Shown here piece after piece: positions 8,381-18,066 of a stretch of DNA of 44,452 bases. Positions within the stretch are counted from its first letter, which is position 1. The number at the start of each line of letters is the position of its first letter. The DNA comes from Clostridia bacterium (GTDB lineage: Bacteria; Bacillota; Clostridia; Christensenellales; Borkfalkiaceae). Location of the stretch: positions 1-44,452 of the forward strand of contig JAFWBT010000020.1 in the NCBI GenBank assembly GCA_017507005.1, in the 5' to 3' direction. Under the pieces are notes generated by a model. The model was not told the origin of the DNA, made no database searches, and saw only the letters and a program-made list of their open reading frames with translations. The position numbers were made by a program, and so were the translations under genes.

Positions 8381-9775
8381 ATGGAGAGAATACAGCTGAA
8401 AGAGATTAACGTCAACCTTTCCGCATACGACGGAAAAACCGTTACGGTGGCTGGCTGGGCAAAGACCATTCGCGATTCCAAGGCGTTTGGCTTTATCGAG
8501 CTGAACGACGGTAGCTGTTTTAAAAATACGCAAATCGTTTTTGAACGTGCAAACCTTGAAAATTACGACGAAATCGCAAAGGAAAACGTCGGTTGCGCGT
8601 TGATTGTGACGGGTGTCGTGGTATCCACGCCCGAAAACAAACAGCCGTACGAGATTAAGGCAACGGCGATTACGGTAGAGGGGGAATCCACGCCCGATTA
8701 TCCCTTGCAGAAAAAACGCCACAGCGTAGAATTTTTGCGTGAGATAGCCTATCTTCGTCCCCGTACCAACCTTTTTGGCGCGGCGTTCCGTATCCGTAGC
8801 GAAGCGGCGATTGCTATCCATAAATTCTTCAACGACCGTGGGTTTGTGTACGTGCATACGCCCATCATCACGGGCAGCGACTGCGAGGGCGCAGGCGCAA
8901 TGTTCCAAGTGACGACCTTTGATTTGGACGAAGTGGCGAAAAACGGCAAACCCGTCGATTATAAAAACGACTTCTTCGGTACGCGTGCGGCGCTCACGGT
9001 GTCGGGGCAGCTCAGCGCGGAAACGTACGCAATGGCGTTTGGCAATGTGTATACGTTCGGGCCGACGTTCCGTGCGGAGCATTCCAACACGGCGCGTCAC
9101 GCGGCGGAATTTTGGATGATTGAGCCAGAAATGGCGTTCTGCGATTTGGCAGGGGATATGGACGTGGAAGAAGCGATGGTGAAATACATTATCGATTACG
9201 TTTGCGAAATGTGCAAGGACGAGCTGAACTTCCTCAATCAGTTTGTGGATAAGGGCTTGCTGGAAAGACTGAAAAACGTTTCCGAAAACGCGTTCGTGCG
9301 TTTGACGTATACCGAAGCGATTGAAATTCTCAAACAAAACGCAGACAAGTTCGACGATAAGAATATTTTCTGGGGTAAGGATTTGCAGAGCGAACACGAG
9401 AAATTCCTCACCGAACAGGTGTATAAACGTCCCGTATTCCTCACCGATTACCCGAAAGAGATAAAGGCGTTCTATATGAAACAAAACCCCGATGGGAAAA
9501 CGGTGGCGGCGGCAGACTTGCTCGTGCCCGGGATTGGGGAACTTTGTGGCGGTTCGCAAAGAGAGGACGACTACGACAAGCTCGTCAACCGTATCAAGGA
9601 GCTGGGCATGAACCCCGAAGATTATTCGTGGTATCTCGATCTTCGTCGCTACGGCGGCACGACGCACAGCGGTTTTGGTATGGGCTTTGAACGTATGGTA
9701 ATGTACCTGACGGGTATTGCGAATATCCGTGACGTCCTGCCGTACCCTCGTACGTTCGGTGATTTGAAATACTAA
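8381..9775 (+). CDS. asnS: Asparagine-tRNA ligase
   Basis: The 464-residue class IIb synthetase has an N-terminal OB-fold anticodon-binding domain ([25 protein letters not shown]). The catalytic core contains motif 2 ([24 protein letters not shown]) in split form and motif 3 near the C-terminus ([15 protein letters not shown]). It is AsnRS rather than AspRS by overall similarity. It charges tRNA-Asn directly. AGG precedes the ATG. The gene has its own promoter, and no terminator was seen before plsX, so asnS, plsX and rnc may be co-transcribed. Confidence 0.96.
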   Translation: MERIQLKEINVNLSAYDGKTVTVAGWAKTIRDSKAFGFIELNDGSCFKNTQIVFERANLENYDEIAKENVGCALIVTGVVVSTPENKQPYEIKATAITVEGESTPDYPLQKKRHSVEFLREIAYLRPRTNLFGAAFRIRSEAAIAIHKFFNDRGFVYVHTPIITGSDCEGAGAMFQVTTFDLDEVAKNGKPVDYKNDFFGTRAALTVSGQLSAETYAMAFGNVYTFGPTFRAEHSNTARHAAEFWMIEPEMAFCDLAGDMDVEEAMVKYIIDYVCEMCKDELNFLNQFVDKGLLERLKNVSENAFVRLTYTEAIEILKQNADKFDDKNIFWGKDLQSEHEKFLTEQVYKRPVFLTDYPKEIKAFYMKQNPDGKTVAAADLLVPGIGELCGGSQREDDYDKLVNRIKELGMNPEDYSWYLDLRRYGGTTHSGFGMGFERMVMYLTGIANIRDVLPYPRTFGDLKY

Positions 9776-9850
9776 TCCCGAAAGGCGAATAGGACGAAAG
9801 GACAAAACGGCGTATAGGCAAATACGTTTACGAGTATGGGAGAAAAAGCT

Positions 9851-10903
9851 ATGACGAAGATCGTAATAGACGCAATGGGCGGCGATTTTGCGCCGAGACA
9901 GCAGGTATTGGGCGCGGTGGACGCGTTGAACAAGGACAAGGATTTGTATTTAATTCTCTGCGGCGACGAAACGCAGATTAAAGAAGTGCTTGCCGAGTGC
10001 AAATACGACGAGAGCCGTATCGAAATCGTCCACACGACGGAAGTAATCGATATGAACGAAGTGCCGACGAAAGCGGTGAAGACGAAAAAGGATTCTTCCA
10101 CCGTCGTTGCGTTCCGCCTATTGAAAGAGGGCAGAGCGGACGGTTTGGTATCGTCTGGCTCGACGGGCGCGGTGCTGACGGCAGGCGTGCTCGTTTTAGG
10201 CAGAATCAAAGGGGTGTCCCGTCCTGCGCTTTGTCCCATTATCCCTAACCATAAAGGCGGCGGCACGTTCCTTTGCGACTGCGGCGCGAATTTGGAATGC
10301 AAACCCATCAACCTCGTGCATTTCGCGTTGATGGCGTCGGCGTACGCGCAAACGGTGTACGGCATTGAAAAACCGTCGGTCGGTCTGCTGAACAACGGCA
10401 CGGAAGACCATAAGGGCTTGTTGTTGCAGCAAGAAACGAACGCTTTGCTCAAAAAGCTGGATTGTATCAACTACGCAGGTAACCAAGAAGGGCGCGACAT
10501 TATGTTCGGCGACGTCGACGTTATGGTAGCGGACGGCTTTACGGGTAATATCGCTATGAAATCGGCAGAGGGCTGCGGCAAAGCAGTGTCTACCATTATG
10601 AAAAAGGAATTCAAGCGCAATCTTTGGACGATGCTGTGTGCGGTTCTTTCGGGCGGCGTTATTAAAAAGATTAAAAAAGGTCTCGATTACGAGGGTGTTG
10701 GCGGCGCTATGTTCTTGGGTTTGACGAAAGCGGTCGTCAAAGGCCACGGCAACGCAAAGGCACGCAGTATTTCGGTGTGTATCGAGCAAGCGGCAAACGC
10801 GGTGCGCGGAGATATGACGTCGAAGATTAAAGAGCTGGTGGATAGCGTGGATTTGGACGCAATCGCGGCGGTGTCGGCGGCGAACGCTGTGACGGCAGAG
10901 TAA
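9851..10903 (+). CDS. plsX: Phosphate acyltransferase PlsX
   Basis: PlsX converts acyl-ACP to acyl-phosphate, the acyl donor for PlsY in phospholipid synthesis. The N-terminus IVIDAMGGDFAP and the internal SSGSTGAVL and DGFTGNIAMK blocks are family hallmarks. ATG 9851 is chosen because GGGAG (9838-9842) lies 8 nt upstream; an in-frame ATG at 9836 has no such site. The usual neighbours fapR and acpP are absent and rnc follows after 15 bp, so the acyl carrier protein gene must lie elsewhere. About 350 residues, normal length. Confidence 0.96.
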   Translation: MTKIVIDAMGGDFAPRQQVLGAVDALNKDKDLYLILCGDETQIKEVLAECKYDESRIEIVHTTEVIDMNEVPTKAVKTKKDSSTVVAFRLLKEGRADGLVSSGSTGAVLTAGVLVLGRIKGVSRPALCPIIPNHKGGGTFLCDCGANLECKPINLVHFALMASAYAQTVYGIEKPSVGLLNNGTEDHKGLLLQQETNALLKKLDCINYAGNQEGRDIMFGDVDVMVADGFTGNIAMKSAEGCGKAVSTIMKKEFKRNLWTMLCAVLSGGVIKKIKKGLDYEGVGGAMFLGLTKAVVKGHGNAKARSISVCIEQAANAVRGDMTSKIKELVDSVDLDAIAAVSAANAVTAE

Positions 10904-10918
10904 AAAGAGGACGAAACG

Positions 10919-11575
10919 ATGGCGTTTCCATACGCAGAGATAGAAAACAAAATAGGCTACGTGTTTGAGGACAAAGCGCTCTTAAAAGAGGCGTTCACTC
11001 ACTCCACGTACGCCAACGCGCACGGCGGTAAGGATAACGAACGCTTGGAATACCTCGGCGACGCGGTGTTACAGCTCGTCGTTACCGAGTGGCAGTACAA
11101 AGACGACGAACGCGCTTCCGAGGGCGAGCTGACGCGGGAAAGACAACTGCTCGTCTGCGAGGACGCGCTGTACGAGGCGGTGCAAGAGCTGAACGTGAAA
11201 GGGTATCTGCTCGTCGAAGGCAGTCGCGCAAACGTAGGGAAAAAGACGATATCTAGTCTGTTTGAAACGCTGATTGCGGCGATTTATCTCGACGGCGGGT
11301 ACGCGCCTGCAAAATCGTTCATCTTACGCTACGGCAGATTGCGCGCGTTGACAAAGCCGCAAAATCCCAAGGGGGAATTGCAGGAATATTTGCAAAAGCG
11401 CGGTGAAGAACCGCCTACGTACGAGAGTAAAAAAACGGGCAAGGACAACGAGCCTACCTTTTATTGCGTAGCTTTGGCGCGCGGCAGAAGCGCGACGGGC
11501 GAGGCGCGCAGTAAACGCGCGGCAGAACAAATCGCCGCGGAAAAACTGTTGCAAATTTTAAAAAACGAGGACTAA
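10919..11575 (+). CDS. rnc: Ribonuclease III, with an altered metal-site residue
   Basis: The endonuclease domain has the signature NERLEYLGDAVL (residues 40-51), and a C-terminal dsRNA-binding domain spans about 148-216. RNase III cuts double-stranded RNA in rRNA precursors and mRNAs. Two of the four metal-site acids align with Glu44 and Asp48, and Glu116 matches E. coli Glu117. The position of E. coli Asp114 is Ser113 (ISSLFETLIAAIYLDGG, usually ADxFEA). This residue contributes to metal binding in characterised enzymes, so activity may be lowered, or a nearby acid may substitute. The rest of the protein is intact at 218 residues. It follows plsX closely. Confidence 0.93.
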   Translation: MAFPYAEIENKIGYVFEDKALLKEAFTHSTYANAHGGKDNERLEYLGDAVLQLVVTEWQYKDDERASEGELTRERQLLVCEDALYEAVQELNVKGYLLVEGSRANVGKKTISSLFETLIAAIYLDGGYAPAKSFILRYGRLRALTKPQNPKGELQEYLQKRGEEPPTYESKKTGKDNEPTFYCVALARGRSATGEARSKRAAEQIAAEKLLQILKNED

Positions 11576-11702
11576 CGTTTTCGTGAGTGTTATCAAAGGC
11601 TCGCAAACGTTTGTAGGCGTTACGTGTAGATAAAAAATTTGTCAACACATTGAAAAACGAAAAAAATAAAAAAGATATAGATAATATCGCAAGGAGTACA
11701 TT

Positions 11703-14700
11703 TTGGATTTAAAGGAAATACAATTAGTCGGTTTCAAATCCTTTGCGGACAAAACGACGATTCGCTTAGAAGAGGGCGTAACGTGTATTGTAGGTCCGAA
11801 CGGCTGCGGTAAGAGTAACGTGGCGGACGCAGTGCGTTGGGTGCTCGGTGAGCAGTCGGCAAAGAGCTTGCGTGGTTCCAACATGCAAGACGTTATTTTC
11901 GGCGGTACGATTGAGCGTAAACCGCAGTCTTTCTGCGAAGTAACGCTGGTATTCGATAACGAAAAACGTATTTTTGATATGGACACGCCGGAGGTCGCTA
12001 TGACTCGCCGTCTGTATCGTACGGGTGAGAGTAAATACCTCATCAACAGCCAACCTAGCCGTTTGAAAGATATCGTAGCGTTGTTCCACGGTATCGGCTT
12101 GGGTAAAGAGGGCTATTCGATTATCGGTCAGGGTAAGGTCGAACAGATTATGAACGCGCGCCCTGAAGACCGTCGTTTGATTTTTGAAGAAGCGACGGGG
12201 CTTATGGTGTTCAAATCGCGCAAACAGGAAATCGAGCGTAAAATCGAAGATTCCAACGCAAACCTGTTCATCTATCGTCAGCGTATCGACGAAGCGGAAC
12301 GCCGTCTTGGGCCTTTGGGCAAGCAAGCGGAAGCTGCGCGCGAATACAACGAATATTCGCAGTCGTTGAAAATCAACGAGGCGAACACGTACATATACCG
12401 TTACGAGAATGCGGAAAACGAAAAGGGCAAGTTCAAGAGGGACATTGCCACGATTTCCGATAAGATTATTTCGCTGAACACGCAAATCGAACGTATCAAC
12501 CGTAAACTGGACGAAAACCGCGACAAAATCAATCACGCAGACGTACAGCTTACCGAGCTGAACGACCGCCGTGTAGAGTTGTCCGTTGGTAACGAGAGAA
12601 AGGACGGCGAATTGAAGCTGGCGAGAGAACGTATCAAGACGTATCGTTCGCAAATCGCGGCGGCGGTAGAGGCGTTGGCGGCAAGCAAGACGCGTATCGG
12701 TGAAATTGACGACGAAATCGCTATCACGACGAAGAAAAACGGCGAGGCGGTAAAACGCATTAGCGAGCTGGAAACGCAGACGGAAGTGCTCCGCGCTGCC
12801 GTTGCCGCGCTCGATAAAAAGATAGAAGTCTTTGAAAAACTGTCCGACGAAACGCATCGTTCGCAGTTGTCCGAGGCGGAAAATCTTGCGGAAATGAAAA
12901 AGAACCTCGGTACGTTGGCGGCGCGTATGGAAGCCGCTCGCGACCGTATTAACGAACTGACGAACGCTCTGAAAAAGGCGGAAGATAGAAAAGACCGCTT
13001 AGAGGACGAGCTTAATTCCGTCAGAAAGGATATGCGTAAATTGCGCGACACCTCCTCCGAGGGTATGCGTGAATTTGAGGAAAAGCAGGAAGAAGCGCGT
13101 GAAATGCAGCTTGCATTGAACGACCTCAATCAAGACTTGTTCTCCTCGAACGGTCAGTTGGCGTCCTTGCGTGAGAACCTTGAAATGTATATCAGCTTGA
13201 AAAATCGTTTCGAGGGGTATAAGGAATCCGTCCGCCGTCTGTTGTCGGTGGCAAAGACCAATCCCGAAGTCAACAGGCATTTGCACGGTGCGCTCGCGGA
13301 TATCGTGACGACGGACCAAAGATATGAAAAGGCTATTGAAACGGCGTTTGGCGGCGCTATGCAAAACGTCGTTACGCCCTCGGCAGACGACGCGAGATAT
13401 CTCATTGAATACCTCAAACGTACCAACGGCGGTGTCGTAACGTTCCTGCCTGTATCCAGTATGCGTGCCCGTCCCGATTCGCGTGAAATTCAGCGCGCGC
13501 TGGACGAACGCGGCGCAATGGGGCTTGCAACGCAGCTCGTGCAATACGACGATTATTATTACAACGTCGTGAGCAACCTGCTCGGCAATACGCTTATTTG
13601 CGACACGATTGCAAACGCGACGACGATTGCGAAAAAATACGGCAACCTCTTTAAGATTGTAACGCTCGACGGCGATATCGTCGCAACGAGCGGCGCCATG
13701 ACGGGTGGTAGTACCCGTCGTGATTCGGGTTCGCTCCTTTCCAACGAACGTAAAATTCAGGAATGTAAAGAAAATATCGCTCGTAAGGAAAAATATATCG
13801 AAAAGCTGAAAGTGATGATTGCACAGCACGAACGCGAACGTCAGGCGGCGGAAGACGCGGTAGAGGAGCTTCGTGATAAATATCAAGGCGCAACGAGCGA
13901 AATCGTCGGTCTTACCCAGCGCGAAACGGCGCTCACGCAGCAAATCACCGAGGCGGAAAGCGATATCGAAACGTACGCAGAGGCACTGTCGGAATTGAAG
14001 AGAAAGTTCAAAGAGCTTGAAGAGGAAGAAGCAAACTCCTCGCTCAGCGAAGAACAGCTGGCAGAACGCCGCAAGAACGCAGAAGCGGAAATGGCGAATC
14101 AGCGTAGCCAGTGCGACCAGTTTAAGGAAGACCGCGCGGAAAAGAGCAGTCTTTTGCGTGATTTGGAAATCGAATACGCGGCGCTGAACGCAGACGTGAA
14201 GAAACAGCGTGAAACGATTGAACGTATTACGACGGAAAAGGAAGAGCTCGTAAAACGTATCCTTGAAATGGAATCGGAAAAGACGGAAACGGAAGCAAAG
14301 CTCGAAGGTTTGGAAGCGGAAGCGGAAGAAAAAGAGCTCACTGAAGAAGAAAAGGCTGCCGTGCAAGAGATTATGGATAAAATCGCGCAGTTCACCAAGG
14401 AAAAGGAAGAGCTGAACGCGTCCAATATCGCCTTGGAAGAAGAGAGAACGCAGCTGCAAGAAACGCTGACAAAGAGCAGCGACAAGCGTTATAAATGCGA
14501 AATTGAAATCAGTAAAATCGACACTAACCTCGAAAATATGCGTTTGCGTATCGAAGAGGCGTACGGTATGGATTACGAGGGCTGTTTAAAGCTGCGCAAG
14601 GAAAACTTTGACGTGGAAGAGGCGGCGACGCTCATCACCGCGTTAAAGCGTAAGATTACTATGCTCGGCGCGGTAAACCCCAACGCCGTGGAAGAATACG

Positions 14701-15299
14701 AATACGAAAAGAGCCACTGCGAAGAAATGACGACGCAGCGTGACGACTTGCAAAAGGCGATTGACGACTTGCAGTCGGCGCTCGACGAAATTCGCGCGGA
14801 AATGTTGCGTATCTTTGACGCAGGGTTCACCGAAATCAACGAAAACTTCAAGGTCACGTTCAAAGAACTCTTTGGCGGTGGCGACGCGGAATTGCAAATC
14901 GATTACGTGGAAGGGGAAGACCCACTCAACGCCGGCGTAGAAATCGTTGCTTGTCCTCCGGGTAAGAAACTGACGAAGATTTCCTTGCTGTCGGGTGGTG
15001 AAAGAGCGTTGACGGCGATTGCGATTTTGTTCGCTATTTTGAAATCGCACCCGATGCCGTTCTGTATCCTCGACGAAATCGAGGCGGCGCTCGACGATGC
15101 GAACGTGGATAGATTTGCGTCCTACTTGAAGAGATTCTCCGACGAAACGCAGTTTATCGTTATCACGCACAGAAAGCCGACTATGAACCAGGCAGACACC
15201 CTCTTTGGTGTAACGATGCAGGAAAAGGGTGTTTCCAAAATCGTTTCCGTAAAATTGGCGGAGGTAGAGAGCCGCCTTGGTGCTGGTACGGTAGAGTAA
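11703..15299 (+). CDS. smc: Chromosome segregation protein SMC
   Basis: The 1198-residue protein has the complete SMC layout. Walker A GPNGCGKSN is near residue 35. Two long coiled coils rich in Glu, Lys and Arg flank a hinge around residues 510-670 that includes TGGSTRRDSG. The C-terminal ABC signature LLSGGERALTA and Walker B CILDEIEAALDD complete the head. With ScpA and ScpB it compacts and resolves the chromosome. The start is TTG 11703: AAGGAG (11691-11696) lies 6 nt upstream and the N-terminus then reads MDLKEIQLVGFKSFADKT as in the family. ftsY follows after a 211-bp spacer with two hairpins, whereas in many Firmicutes smc and ftsY are nearly adjacent. Confidence 0.98.
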   Translation: MDLKEIQLVGFKSFADKTTIRLEEGVTCIVGPNGCGKSNVADAVRWVLGEQSAKSLRGSNMQDVIFGGTIERKPQSFCEVTLVFDNEKRIFDMDTPEVAMTRRLYRTGESKYLINSQPSRLKDIVALFHGIGLGKEGYSIIGQGKVEQIMNARPEDRRLIFEEATGLMVFKSRKQEIERKIEDSNANLFIYRQRIDEAERRLGPLGKQAEAAREYNEYSQSLKINEANTYIYRYENAENEKGKFKRDIATISDKIISLNTQIERINRKLDENRDKINHADVQLTELNDRRVELSVGNERKDGELKLARERIKTYRSQIAAAVEALAASKTRIGEIDDEIAITTKKNGEAVKRISELETQTEVLRAAVAALDKKIEVFEKLSDETHRSQLSEAENLAEMKKNLGTLAARMEAARDRINELTNALKKAEDRKDRLEDELNSVRKDMRKLRDTSSEGMREFEEKQEEAREMQLALNDLNQDLFSSNGQLASLRENLEMYISLKNRFEGYKESVRRLLSVAKTNPEVNRHLHGALADIVTTDQRYEKAIETAFGGAMQNVVTPSADDARYLIEYLKRTNGGVVTFLPVSSMRARPDSREIQRALDERGAMGLATQLVQYDDYYYNVVSNLLGNTLICDTIANATTIAKKYGNLFKIVTLDGDIVATSGAMTGGSTRRDSGSLLSNERKIQECKENIARKEKYIEKLKVMIAQHERERQAAEDAVEELRDKYQGATSEIVGLTQRETALTQQITEAESDIETYAEALSELKRKFKELEEEEANSSLSEEQLAERRKNAEAEMANQRSQCDQFKEDRAEKSSLLRDLEIEYAALNADVKKQRETIERITTEKEELVKRILEMESEKTETEAKLEGLEAEAEEKELTEEEKAAVQEIMDKIAQFTKEKEELNASNIALEEERTQLQETLTKSSDKRYKCEIEISKIDTNLENMRLRIEEAYGMDYEGCLKLRKENFDVEEAATLITALKRKITMLGAVNPNAVEEYEYEKSHCEEMTTQRDDLQKAIDDLQSALDEIRAEMLRIFDAGFTEINENFKVTFKELFGGGDAELQIDYVEGEDPLNAGVEIVACPPGKKLTKISLLSGGERALTAIAILFAILKSHPMPFCILDEIEAALDDANVDRFASYLKRFSDETQFIVITHRKPTMNQADTLFGVTMQEKGVSKIVSVKLAEVESRLGAGTVE

Positions 15300-15333
15300 A
15301 ACGGCATATATACTTCGCATCTCTGCCGTTTTA
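15297..15333 (+). terminator. Hairpin at the smc stop codon
   Basis: TAAAACGGCA (15297-15306, starting with the smc stop codon) pairs perfectly with TGCCGTTTTA (15324-15333). The T-run is only the 3' arm itself, so it is a moderate terminator. The spacer 15334-15455 holds a second CGCATCTCTGCC block and no gene. Confidence 0.55.
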
Positions 15334-15455
15334 CTTCGGTTGAAGAGAGCGAGAGGAAAAACTACTTTGCAATACGGCGCTGTGCGCCTAGTCTTGCTCG
15401 CATCTCTGCCTATTTTATGGGCGGGGAGTGCCGTGTAGAAAGACGGTATATGGAT

Positions 15456-15481
15456 ACGGGCGACGTTTGTCGCCCGTTTTT
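15456..15481 (+). terminator. Intrinsic terminator before ftsY
   Basis: ACGGGCGAC (15456-15464) and GTCGCCCGT (15469-15477) form a perfect stem with a GTTT loop, followed by TTTTT. It isolates smc from ftsY, so ftsY should need a promoter that I could not identify. Confidence 0.85.
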
Positions 15482-15510
15482 AACAAAAACAAAAAAAGGA
15501 GTGCCTTTTT

Positions 15511-16407
15511 ATGGGCTTATTCGGTAAACTTTTCGGCGCGTTGAAAAAGACGAAAGACAATTTTTCGGGCAAACTTCGCGTGTTGTTTTCCAAAAATAAA
15601 CTCGGTGACGAGTTTTATGAAGAATTAGAAGAAATCCTCATTTCCTCGGACGTATCGGTGACGACGGCGCAGGAAGTGGTGGAGCGCATCAAGAAAAAAG
15701 CTATCGAGGGCAAAATGCGCGACGAGGAGTACGTTACCCAGCTCCTGCGCGGCATTTTGACGGAAATGCTGGAAGAATCGGAGGTCGAGCCGCCGCAATA
15801 CCCCTGCGTGATTATGCTGGTGGGCGTCAACGGCGTAGGCAAGACGACGACGGTGGGAAAGCTGGCACATTATTTCCTTGCACAGGGCAAGACGGTGACG
15901 GTGGCGGCGGCGGATACTTTTCGCGCGGCAGCGAGCGAACAGCTCTCCGTGTGGGCAGACCGCGCCAAAGTGCGTATTGTCAAGCACGAAGAGGGGAGCG
16001 ATCCCTCTGCGGTTATTTTCGACGCGGTGTCCTCGGCAAAAGCCAAGGGTACGGACGTTGTGATTGTCGATACGGCAGGTAGATTGCACGTAAAAGACAA
16101 TCTTATGAACGAATTGCGTAAAATGGATAGAGTGGTGACGCGTGAATATCCCGAAGCGGATTTCTTAAAATTGCTCGTGTTAGACGCCACGACGGGACAA
16201 AACGCCGTCAATCAGGCGCGTGTCTTTGACGAAGCGGTGGAATTGGACGGAATCGTGCTGACGAAATTAGACGGCACGGCGAAAGGCGGCTTTGTGTTCT
16301 CCCTCTCGTCCGAGTTGTCCTTACCCGTTATTTTTGCAGGCATCGGTGAAAAATTAGAGGATTTGGAAGCGTTCGATAGCAAGTCGTTCGTGGAGGCGAT
16401 TTTGTAA
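15511..16407 (+). CDS. ftsY: Signal recognition particle receptor FtsY
   Basis: The 298-residue protein has the N-domain helices (about residues 25-90) and the SRP-GTPase G domain: G1 GVNGVGKTTTVGKLA, DTFRAAASEQL, DTAGRLH, and TKLDGTAKGG. It lacks the long acidic A domain of E. coli FtsY, as is usual in Firmicutes. It pairs with Ffh to bring ribosomes with membrane proteins to SecYEG. ffh and ylxM, normally directly downstream, are missing; an ABC transporter pair follows. AAAGGAG precedes the ATG at a longish spacing. Confidence 0.97.
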   Translation: MGLFGKLFGALKKTKDNFSGKLRVLFSKNKLGDEFYEELEEILISSDVSVTTAQEVVERIKKKAIEGKMRDEEYVTQLLRGILTEMLEESEVEPPQYPCVIMLVGVNGVGKTTTVGKLAHYFLAQGKTVTVAAADTFRAAASEQLSVWADRAKVRIVKHEEGSDPSAVIFDAVSSAKAKGTDVVIVDTAGRLHVKDNLMNELRKMDRVVTREYPEADFLKLLVLDATTGQNAVNQARVFDEAVELDGIVLTKLDGTAKGGFVFSLSSELSLPVIFAGIGEKLEDLEAFDSKSFVEAIL

Positions 16408-16415
16408 AATGGGCG

Positions 16416-16433
16416 TACCATGTACGCGTTGAA
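16416..16433 (+). repeat. Dispersed 18-bp motif, copy 2
   Basis: TACCATGTACGCGTTGAA starts 9 nt after the ftsY stop codon. It is the best match to the consensus. Confidence 0.7.
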
Positions 16434-16460
16434 CGATAAAAAGTGATAAGGAGGAGTGGT

Positions 16461-17165
16461 ATGGCGAACATTATTGAATGTCGGGGCGTTACCAAACGTT
16501 ACAAAGACGTGCGTGCGCTCGACGCTTTGGATTTTTCCGTTCCCGATAACGGCGGTATCGTAGGTTTGCTCGGTCCGAACGGCAGCGGTAAAACGACGCT
16601 GATTAAGCTGCTGGCGGGCTTGTTGACGCCGACGGAGGGCGAATTGCGCGTCGGTGGTTATCCTATCGGCGTGGAAACGAAATCTATCGTTTCCTATCTT
16701 TCGGACGCGTACGCGCTCAACGAGGGCTATACCGTCACGCAAGAGCTGGACTATTTCCAAGACTTTTTCGTGGATTTCGACCGTGAAAAAGCCGAACAGA
16801 TGATACGCGAGCTTGGTGTGAACGAAAAGCAAAAGGTGAAAACGCTGTCCAAGGGCACGAAGGAAAAGCTCGCGCTCATTTTAACGTTGTCGAGAAACGC
16901 GCGGTTGTTCATTTTAGACGAACCGATAGCTGGCGTCGATCCTGCCGCGCGTGAATACATACTGCAAAAAATCCTTTCACACAAGAGCGTGGATTCCACG
17001 ATATTGCTTTCCACGCATTTGATTTCGGAAATAGAGGAATATTTTGATTACGTTTTATTTTTAAAAGAGGGCAAAATTGTCGTCGAAGGCGGTGCGGAAG
17101 AAATCCGTCAGCGCGAGGGCAAGACAATAGACGCGTTGTTCCGTGAGGTGTTCAGATGGATGTAA
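16461..17165 (+). CDS. ABC transporter ATP-binding protein
   Basis: The 234-residue ATPase has Walker A GPNGSGKTT, a Q-loop region, an atypical signature (TLSKGTKEKLAL in place of LSGGQ), Walker B LFILDEPIAGVDP and the H-loop STHL. The KGTKEK variant is common in YtrB/BcrA-like ATPases that serve ABC-2 type membrane proteins. AAGGAGG (16448-16454) fixes the start at ATG 16461. The stop overlaps the start of the permease by 10 bp, so the two are translated together. Substrate unknown; such pairs often move lipids, peptides or antibiotics. The pair occupies the place where ffh, rpsP and rimM are usually found. Confidence 0.93.
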   Translation: MANIIECRGVTKRYKDVRALDALDFSVPDNGGIVGLLGPNGSGKTTLIKLLAGLLTPTEGELRVGGYPIGVETKSIVSYLSDAYALNEGYTVTQELDYFQDFFVDFDREKAEQMIRELGVNEKQKVKTLSKGTKEKLALILTLSRNARLFILDEPIAGVDPAAREYILQKILSHKSVDSTILLSTHLISEIEEYFDYVLFLKEGKIVVEGGAEEIRQREGKTIDALFREVFRWM

Positions 17166-18052
17166 TGCAAGACGTAACGATGGAAGAAAAGAAAATTTCG
17201 GAAAATGAAAGCGTAGAAAAGGCTACAAAAAAGGTAGCGTTGCCTTTCCCGAAAGAGGATTACAAGCCCAACGGCAAGTTAAAACGCGTCCGTGGCAGAG
17301 TGCTGAAAAAGCTCTTGAAATACGAATTTAAGTATATATTGCCTGCATTGTTGGCGTGCGTAGGGCTGTTGACGGTGTTCGCGTTCTTCTTCGGGCTGGA
17401 AACGCGCGTGGAAATGACGGATAGCAATAGAGGGTTGTATATTACGGCAATGCTTTTATATCTCTTTGGCAATTTTGCCGTGCTCGCAGTGGCGATTGCG
17501 TTGCCTAGCGAACGGTACGCTAAAAACTTCTTCAAAGGCGAGGGCTACGTCACGTTTAGTATTCCTGCCACGATAGAAGAACACCTGCTCGCGAAACGTA
17601 TCACAGCAATAACGTCCTATCTTATCGGTAGCGTGGCGGTTGCGCTGGATTTTTTGTTGGCAGTTGCGCTTTCGGGCGAGTGGTGGGGCATAGATAGCGT
17701 CGGGATACAATGGACGTTTGAGGGCGTTTTGGTGACGCTCGAAGTGTTGGCGTTCGCTATTTTAGGACTGGTATTTTTGCCTACCTTGATTGGCGCAGGC
17801 GAGTGTTTCGTGCAAAAATTCTCCAAAAAACAGCAGTTTTTGTTGGGGCTGGGGATTGTCTTTGGCGGCAGTACGCTGTTAGAAATTGTGTTGGTGACCT
17901 TTTTATCCAGCGACTTGTTCTATTTCTTTGCACTCACCACAACGCGTATACATATCCTCGTTTGGCTGATTATCTTGTTGGAAACAGGGCTGTTGGCGCT
18001 GACGTTGCGGTATGAATACCGTTATTTGAAATACAAATTAAACTTGAAATAA
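17156..18052 (+). CDS. ABC-2 type transporter permease
   Basis: The 298-residue protein has a charged cytoplasmic N-terminus of about 55 residues and six predicted membrane segments (near residues 58-77, 92-115, 148-170, 180-205, 225-247 and 252-285). It has no recognisable substrate motif. It overlaps the ATPase gene and is probably its membrane partner in a homodimeric exporter. trmD follows after 14 bp, so these genes may share a transcript with trmD-ylqF-rnhB-yraN. ATG 17156 and 17159 are both possible starts. Confidence 0.82.
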   Translation: MDVMQDVTMEEKKISENESVEKATKKVALPFPKEDYKPNGKLKRVRGRVLKKLLKYEFKYILPALLACVGLLTVFAFFFGLETRVEMTDSNRGLYITAMLLYLFGNFAVLAVAIALPSERYAKNFFKGEGYVTFSIPATIEEHLLAKRITAITSYLIGSVAVALDFLLAVALSGEWWGIDSVGIQWTFEGVLVTLEVLAFAILGLVFLPTLIGAGECFVQKFSKKQQFLLGLGIVFGGSTLLEIVLVTFLSSDLFYFFALTTTRIHILVWLIILLETGLLALTLRYEYRYLKYKLNLK

Positions 18053-18066
18053 GTAAAGAGTTCGTT

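Noticed and set aside
8288-9805. Long minus-strand open frame opposite asnS, and similar ones opposite smc, dnaK and the Cys-rich gene
   Set aside because: Shadow frames of strongly biased codon use on the other strand; no family motifs or ribosome binding sites.
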